Positions 57,872-64,000 of a stretch of DNA of 64,000 bases are shown piece after piece. The stretch is from Zantedeschia hybrid cultivar. Taxonomy: Eukaryota; Streptophyta; Magnoliopsida; Alismatales; Araceae. The DNA lies in the NCBI GenBank assembly GCA_030544215.1, contig JARZZO010000013.1:25217229-25281228 (forward strand), read 5' to 3'. The notes below the pieces were generated by a model. It was not told the DNA's origin, did not search any database, and was given only the letters and a program-made list of their open reading frames with translations. Each line of letters begins with the position of its first letter. The first letter of the stretch is position 1. A program made the position numbers and the translations under genes.

Positions 57872-60800
57872 GTACTTCTTAAGATACAAACCATTCTAGG
57901 GATGAGATAGTTCTTGCCCTTCTGTATTAACTAAGCGATAGACGTTACCAGGAAAAGCATGCGAGATAACATAAGGACCTTCCCAATTTGGTTGGAGCTT
58001 AGAACGTGGACCACCCGACTTTATGAAGATTCTTTTTGCTACCATTTTACTAACTTTGAACTTACGTTCAATAACTTTCTTTTAATAAAAATGTGCTAAT
58101 CTATTTTGATATACTCGTACATGATTAGTGGCTGACCATCTTTTCTCGTCTAAGAGTTTCAAATGAGCGAGGAGTGCAAAGCGATGCTCATCAATGGAAA
58201 ATTTCTTATTCAATTGTACTCTTAATGACGGGATGAGGACTTCATATAGAACTATTGCTTCCATTCCAAATGTTAAGGAATGTGGAGTCTACTCAATGGG
58301 CATGCGGATTGAAGTTCGGTATGCCTATAGAGCCTCAATCAATTTTTTTGGCCAGTCTGTGTATCGATTAGATTTACACATTTTCTTGATAATTTTTATC
58401 AAAGTCTTATTAGTTGCCTCTACTTGACCATTGCCTTGCGGATAATAAGGAGATGAATGATGCAATGTAATTTTGTACCTATTGTAGAGGTCCTTCAGCT
58501 CTTGTGAGATGAACTGCGGTCCATTGTCAAGGACGATGGTGTTTGGAATTTCAAATCTCGTGATGATATTCTTTATGATGAACTTGCAGACTGTTGACGC
58601 TTTGACTTCCATGCAAGCTTCAACTTATGCTCACTTGGTGAAGTACTTTGTTGCAGTGAGAATGAAGGATTTCTACTTAATGCCGAAATTGGGATCACCA
58701 AGAGATCCAATGATGTCGAAAGCCCACATGGAGAAAGGCCATGCGGAAGAAACATGATGGAGTGAAGATGAGGGGGAATGGATCTTTTCGGCATGAAGTT
58801 GACACTTAGCATACATACGGACATATCCTATACAATCTTCTTCTATGGTCGGCTAATATCCTTGTCTAAGGATTTTCTTCGAAAACATCTATCCATTAAC
58901 ATGGCCACCACAAACTCCAGCATGAGCTCCTTCCATGATCTTTCAAAGCTCATCTTCGTCTAAGTATCTCAAAAGAACTCCATCAAATCTACGTTTATAC
59001 AGCTCTCCTCCAACGAGGGTGTATCTCTGAGCAACTCTCCTGATAGCCCTCTTCTCCTCAGTAGTGGCTTCTTCAAGGTAGGACTGATCTTTGCAATGTT
59101 TGGCAATCTCGTAATACCATGGTATATCTTCATCTTCCATCTTTTATTGCAGCTCTAATAACATGATTTCTCGTTTTTCCACACTATCTCCGTCTCTAAC
59201 ATTTTTCAGCAGTTTCTCTTTAATCTTAAGAAAGGAAGGGTCCTTTACAGCAGGGGAGAGACCCCTATGAATGATTATTGATTCGGATTGTTTGTTGATT
59301 GAAAAATTTAGAGATGATGCGAGAGAAGCTAGTGCGTCAGCTAAGATATTCTAATTCCAAGGAACATGGACGAAGATCAGTTTGGTAAAAAGCTTGACAT
59401 AAGCTGAGGTGAGTTCATGATAAGGCTTGAGTTTGGGATCATGGGTGCGATATTTGATAAACACTTGACGAATGATTAATTGACTATCACCTACAATCCG
59501 CAGTTTGATGGCACCATGTAAATGAGCGGCCTTGAGACCGGCAAGAAAAGCCTCATATTCAGCTATGTTATTGGTAACATGAAAAGCAAGCTGAAAAGCT
59601 TGTGGAATAGTGACACCTTCAGGTGATAGGAGAACGATGCCGATACCCTTACCATGAGAGTTCAGAGCTCCGTCAAAATGCAGAGTACACATGTCATCTT
59701 TGATTTTGTTAATGGACATCAATTCCTCATCCGGAAACTCCGATCGGACCGGATCAAATATGGGTAATGGGTGATGAGCAAGGAGTTCCGCTATAGTATA
59801 GCCTTTGATTGCTTTCTGCAGAATGTAGATGATATCAAACTGAGATAAGAAGCTCTACCAATGCGCTAATCGATCTGTAAGGACATATTTCTCGAGAAGG
59901 AACTTGATCAGGTTCATCCTAACGATGAGATGGACTTCATGGGCTAGAAAGTATTGCTTCAACTTCTGAACTACCCAGACCAATGTAGCATAGGTTTTCT
60001 CCATCGTCGTGTACCTCTGTTCAACGGGGTTGAGAAGTTTAGAGAGATAACAGGCTGCCCTCTCCTTTCCTTCTTCATCCTCTTGTGCTAGGACAACCCC
60101 CACCGCATCATCTAGGACATAAATGTAAAGAACTAAATGTTTGTCCAGAGATGGTGGTCTCAAAACAGGAGGACTTGCAAGATACTTCTTCAATCCATCG
60201 AATGCCTCCTGACACTTATCGTCCCAATCGAATTTAACTCTCGGCTTAGTAAGCTCGTAGAACGGCTTACATCTTTGTGAGTGCTGGGAGACAAAGTGGC
60301 GAATGAATTGCAACATCCTGATTAATCCTCTTAACTCTTTCAAATTCTTGGGAGGTAGCATTTCAATAATAGTTTTAGCCTTGTTGAGATCGATCTCAAT
60401 GCCCTGTTTGCTGACAATGAATCCTAATAAGTTTCCCGACGAGATACCAAATACGCACTTCTTTGGGTTCATCTTCAATTGATATTCCCTCGATCTTTCC
60501 AAAACCTTTGCTAGAATTTAAGTATGCTCAGCTTTAGTCTTGGCCTTCACCAGAAGATCATCCACATACACCTCTAAATGGACACGCATCATATCATGAA
60601 ATATAGCTATCATATCCCTTTGATAGGTGGCTCCAGTATTCTTCAACCCAAATGGCATGATGACATAACATTATGTTCCCCACGGTGTAGTGAATGATGT
60701 CTTCTCTTGATCATCTTCTGCCAATCTAATCTGATTGTATCCTGAAAAGCCATCCATAAAAGATAGAGTCTCAAATCCGACGGTATTGTCAATCAGCACA

Positions 60801-61746
60801 TCTATATGAGGCAGTGGGAAATCGTCATTAGGACACACCCGGTTCAAATCTCGAAAGTCAATACAAATCCTGACCTTTACATCATTTTTCATGACCGAGA
60901 CTATGTTAGCCACCCATTGTGGATAGAGGACAACTCTAATAAATTTGGCTTTATGCAGCTTGTCAACCTCTTCCTTCATCTTCAAAGCCATTTGTGGGTG
61001 AAATCGCCTTAACTTCTATTTTATTGGGCTAGCTCCATCTTTCAATGTTAATCGGTGCTCCACTAGAGAAGAATCTAACCCCGGCATATCTTCATAGCTC
61101 CAAGCGAAAATGTCCTTATAATCTCTAAGAACTCAAACCAATGCCTCTTCATCTAATTTTGAAAGACTTTGACTAATGAGGACTACTTTAGGTTCTTCTT
61201 CAGTTCCTAGATTGATTTCCTTGGTCGGTTCTTCTATAACAGCTGAGGGTTCATCGAATCCCTTCACCCCACTTGCATATGCTTTAATTGTGTCTTCATC
61301 ATCTTCTTCTTCTTCACTGGCGGGGTCCTTTTCATGTACCGATTCATATACCCCATACCCGTCATCTATCAACTCATCTGCCTCAGACTCTTCTAACAAC
61401 TAGATAGGATTCTCTAATAATTGAGGGATTTGATAGAAAGGAAAGCACTTAGAAGCTAACTCCTGGAGGTATCTATCTGGAATTCGTCTATCCTTAGACT
61501 TCATAGACTTCCTATATGACTAACTTCACTAGATTCTCTAACACTAGACTCCCTAAACTGACCAAAAGAGGACGAAGAAGGATGAGAATCATTGGATACA
61601 TGAGGAAATATAGGAGAATCCTCCCAAGAGGAGGGGTAGAGTATATCTAGAAGAGAATCTTGCCCGAATGACCCGCACGATGGGGTACATTCGGACAGGT
61701 AGTATGATGTTTCCTCAACGAGGACTTGTGGGGGTGAAGTTGCCAA
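57872..61746 (-). pseudogene. Element B pol: RT, RNase H, second RNase H, integrase
   Basis: Read on the - strand. An N-terminal acidic segment (61133-61399) precedes RT at about 61015-60230, with CIDFRDLNRVCPNDDFPLPH and YVDD at 60557-60568. The RT-linked RNase H is at about 60230-59850. The second RNase H is at 59722-59340 with LHFDGALNSHGKG intact. The HHCC region is at about 58970-58790, and the integrase core at 58612-58082 has LDNGPQF and NGQVEATNKT. The C-terminal segment GPYVISHAFPGN runs to 57872. The usual TDNG of the core reads LDNG; the Asp is kept. Stops include one near 60520 (after AEHT), one near 57890 (Trp codon) and several between domains. It is more often intact than A at stops shared with A, so it serves as the reference for A. 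Confidence 0.88.
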
Positions 61747-61789
61747 ATTGGCATTTTTTTGGGGGGGGGGGGGAATTTTGGGTATTAAT

Positions 61790-64000
61790 CATGAAACACG
61801 AATGGATTTGAAAAGGAGGGGAAGGTGATGGGGAAGAAAATGGCACTATGGCTAGAGGATTAGGGGGATCATACAATAGTAGGTCCCAGATTAAATCATG
61901 GATCCTCTCGAGGTCAAGAGGAATCCGAGGTAGAATGTCCTAATGGGACAAAGTAATGATGATGGGAAGAGCCCGAGGTATATTTTCAGTGAAAACCCTT
62001 GACCAAGTCGGGGTCAAGAGTAGAGTACGAAATAAAGTATAGAGGGCGAACATATGATATGGATAAGTGGCCCTCCAGAGGTGATTAGTTGTTAAACTAG
62101 TTTCATAGGGGTCATCTGGCTCTTCTTCATTTGTCTCTTCATTAAGCAAGATTCTCTTGTCAAAGATAGCTCCAGGCCCCTCTATCAGCTCATCTATCAG
62201 CAGTGGCCATTTTGGTTCAAAGGGATCAAGGAATAATCTGTTCAGTGCAATATACAAATCCCTTGTGTCGAACCAACAGTACTATTCGCATTCTAGATCT
62301 TGAATTTTCCTCCTTTTCATCGGCCGTAGAGCCTCCAAAGATTGGTACGTCAGTAACTGAGAGCAATGTCTAGCCAGATCTCTACCATATATGTCATGTA
62401 GGTCGAAGTGATTACCACTGTGTTATCATTATTGTTTTGGATCACGGGTCCCTTAATGAAATGAGTGGACAAAGTCCACATTAGGGGTTCCTGGTTTTCC
62501 TTACACGGAGTAACCATTGTCCTCTACGTCTTACGACCGCCTTCATCTTCTTGCTGTTGAACAATGTTGTGCCTCACCCTTACTGGCCTATAGCCCATAC
62601 CGTTACCAGGTGCTCTTCTGTTATCTTTAATGGGCGTGGTTCTGCCCTGTAGTTGTGTATCCAGGCCTCTTCCAGGCTGATAACCATCCCATCATCATTA
62701 TATCCTAGCCAGGGGTACTCGTGAATTTCCCGCTTTTTACAGCATCGGCTGGACAAGAAATGGGTATGGTGACTTTCAAAGGATCGGGCGATGGAAGGTA
62801 AACCTATAATACTGACAGGATGGGTTGTTGGCCTGGTATGGGAGTTGGTTTGATATTCAGAGAGTGAGCAGCAACAAAGGTAGGCATGCTCGTTACTTTG
62901 ATGATCTGTCATTTATAAGGAAACTTGAGGCATTGATGGTTCGTCGATAGAATTGCATCAAGTGATTTGATGTAAGGACGGCCAAGTATGCCTTTTAGCG
63001 AAGGGTCAATTTAAGAATATGGAACTCGACCTTGGCATGACAAACAAGACCCAACTCCACCTTTAAATAAACCATGCCTAGAGGGGAACAGGTGGAGTTG
63101 TCGTAGGCGGTGACAGAGATGGGGGAAGGTAGCCACTTCTCTTTCGATATGCCACAAAGTTCTAAAGTTCTTGGGGGCAACACGTTGATGGAAGCTCCCG
63201 TGTCAACCAGATAGGCATCTATAGCCTTCTTACATATGTTAACTATAATGCTCAAGGCCATGCTTCTGGCTACTGGTGGTGCCAACTCAGATGTGTGGAA
63301 AGATATAGAGGGCTGATCCTCCTGTGGAACCAATAGTGCAATGATCTTTTCTACCGGCACATCCTCAGTGACCATGACTCTTTGGAGATACTCCATCAAA
63401 GCTTCTTGATGAGTCTTAGATCTCTTGATCAATTCTAGCATGGAGATGCGTGCCGGTGTTCTGTCTAGGTGCTTCAACAGATCATATTGAGTGCCAGGTG
63501 CACTCTCTTCATTTTGTACTTCCTCTAGCAGCTGTTATGGGCCATCTCGCACTATGGACTGGGGAAATACTTAGTTGAAAATCCTTCCACTTCATAGCGT
63601 ATGTGACTCATCAGTAGAAGGTCTAGGTGATATCTTGAGAACTGCCGGGTTGATGAGAGGTTTGGAGGGAGTGATGGGTTCATAAGTAGATAATGGTGGA
63701 TTATTTGGTGGAGGTTTTGTGCGGATGAGGGGTCTGGCGAGTTGTATGGTATTGGGGTAAGTGATCGGTGCAGGTGATGTAGGGAATGGAATGCATAGTA
63801 AAGATTTCGATGGCATGATGGGTTCATGATCGGGGAATTGCGAAGGGTTGTTTGATTTAGGTTTGGTGGAAGGTTTAAGGAAAGCGGGTGTTGGTATGGG
63901 TGTGATGGTTATGGGTTCTGGTTTAGGTATACGGATGATGCGGTGAGGCGGCTGCTCGGTAGTACTCAGAATGTGACCTGTTGAATATATAGAGGACGAC
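61790..64000 (-). pseudogene. Element B gag-protease-G-patch (gag N-terminus outside window)
   Basis: On the - strand, a Pro-rich gag tail at 64000-63550 is followed by KHLDRTPARISMLELIKRSK (63477 onward) and the protease LVDTGASINVLPPRTLELCG near 63210-63170. A degraded G-patch region lies near 62730-62580 (GRGLDTQLQGRT-like, then GNGMGYRP). The linker MYIALNRLFLDPFEPKWPLL (62257 onward) spans the N insertion point of A without a break. A run of 13 G at about 61761-61773 (C on the coding strand), followed by a run of A, sits at the gag-pro/pol border. A has only an A run there. Confidence 0.82.

Larger units (their letters stand above)
48798..64000 (-). mobile_element. Element B: A-family Tat-like retrotransposon, 5' end outside window
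   Basis: From left to right (3' to 5' of the element): 3' LTR, PPT, non-coding block, PMD1 and PMD2 (on the opposite, + strand), spacer, integrase, two RNases H, RT, G-patch/protease and part of gag. It is collinear with A over the whole visible length and is not split by N. It interrupts intron 6 of PMD2-M, so B is younger than M. The 5 bp at its left flank are GATTA (48793-48797); the matching duplication should lie beyond the right edge. Confidence 0.85.

Overview
The window is repeat-dominated nuclear DNA of a flowering plant. It has no recognisable host gene, rRNA or canonical tRNA; the DNA is AT-rich with GC-rich islands, genes carry GT-AG introns, and almost everything can be assigned to LTR retrotransposons nested in one another. 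I cannot name the species. Everything here is read by eye; homology statements come from comparing the copies in the window with each other and from remembered family motifs.

Layout. Element A (+ strand, about 1-26401, 5' end off the window) is a large Ty3/gypsy element of Tat-lineage type: gag, protease and G-patch (14-3681, resuming at 13204), RT, RNase H, a second RNase H and integrase (13711-17558). Two intron-containing genes then lie on the OPPOSITE strand (PMD2, 21738-18889; PMD1, 23776-22390), followed by a polypurine tract and the 3' LTR (25113-26401). Element A is split by element N (3682-13198, - strand), a complete pol-less gag-pro-G-patch element with two LTRs and an exact 5-bp target duplication (CCTGC). 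From 26.4 to 37.6 kb are a fragment of a 'putative gypsy-type transposon' protein, a solo LTR of about 3.6 kb holding a second 1.6-kb solo LTR, a piece of another gypsy element, and 4 kb in which I recognise almost nothing.

From 37.6 kb to the end are three more copies of the A family, all on the - strand: C (LTR 37607-38869 and a short interior, with a solo LTR at the LTR edge), M (43538-48797, the antisense PMD1/PMD2 pair without its LTR or pol) and B (48798-64000). B carries LTR, PPT, PMD1, PMD2, integrase, two RNases H, RT, protease and part of gag, and it sits in intron 6 of M's PMD2 gene. A and B therefore face each other as a large inverted pair.

Working together. In A and B the sense strand carries the retrotransposition machinery. 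The antisense strand carries a two-gene module whose products both show the hallmark of the plant mobile domain (PMD): a W-x-x-x-[ST/R]-x-[TA]-F block, then a '[T/L]LE(D/E)..L.GL' block. The module's introns are kept because, read on the genomic-RNA strand, they have no splice signals.

The most unusual signal is a family of roughly 40 short degenerate palindromes (GGCGTC, 4-10 nt, GACGCC, flanked by A-rich and T-rich arms). They recur at the same positions in every copy: LTR, upstream of PMD1, upstream of PMD2, and PMD2 intron 1. They also occur in an apparently unrelated LTR at 42.5-43.5 kb. Element N carries two analogous hairpin arrays with different stems. Nearly all coding regions are decayed; in A most stops are C-to-T changes at Gln codons.
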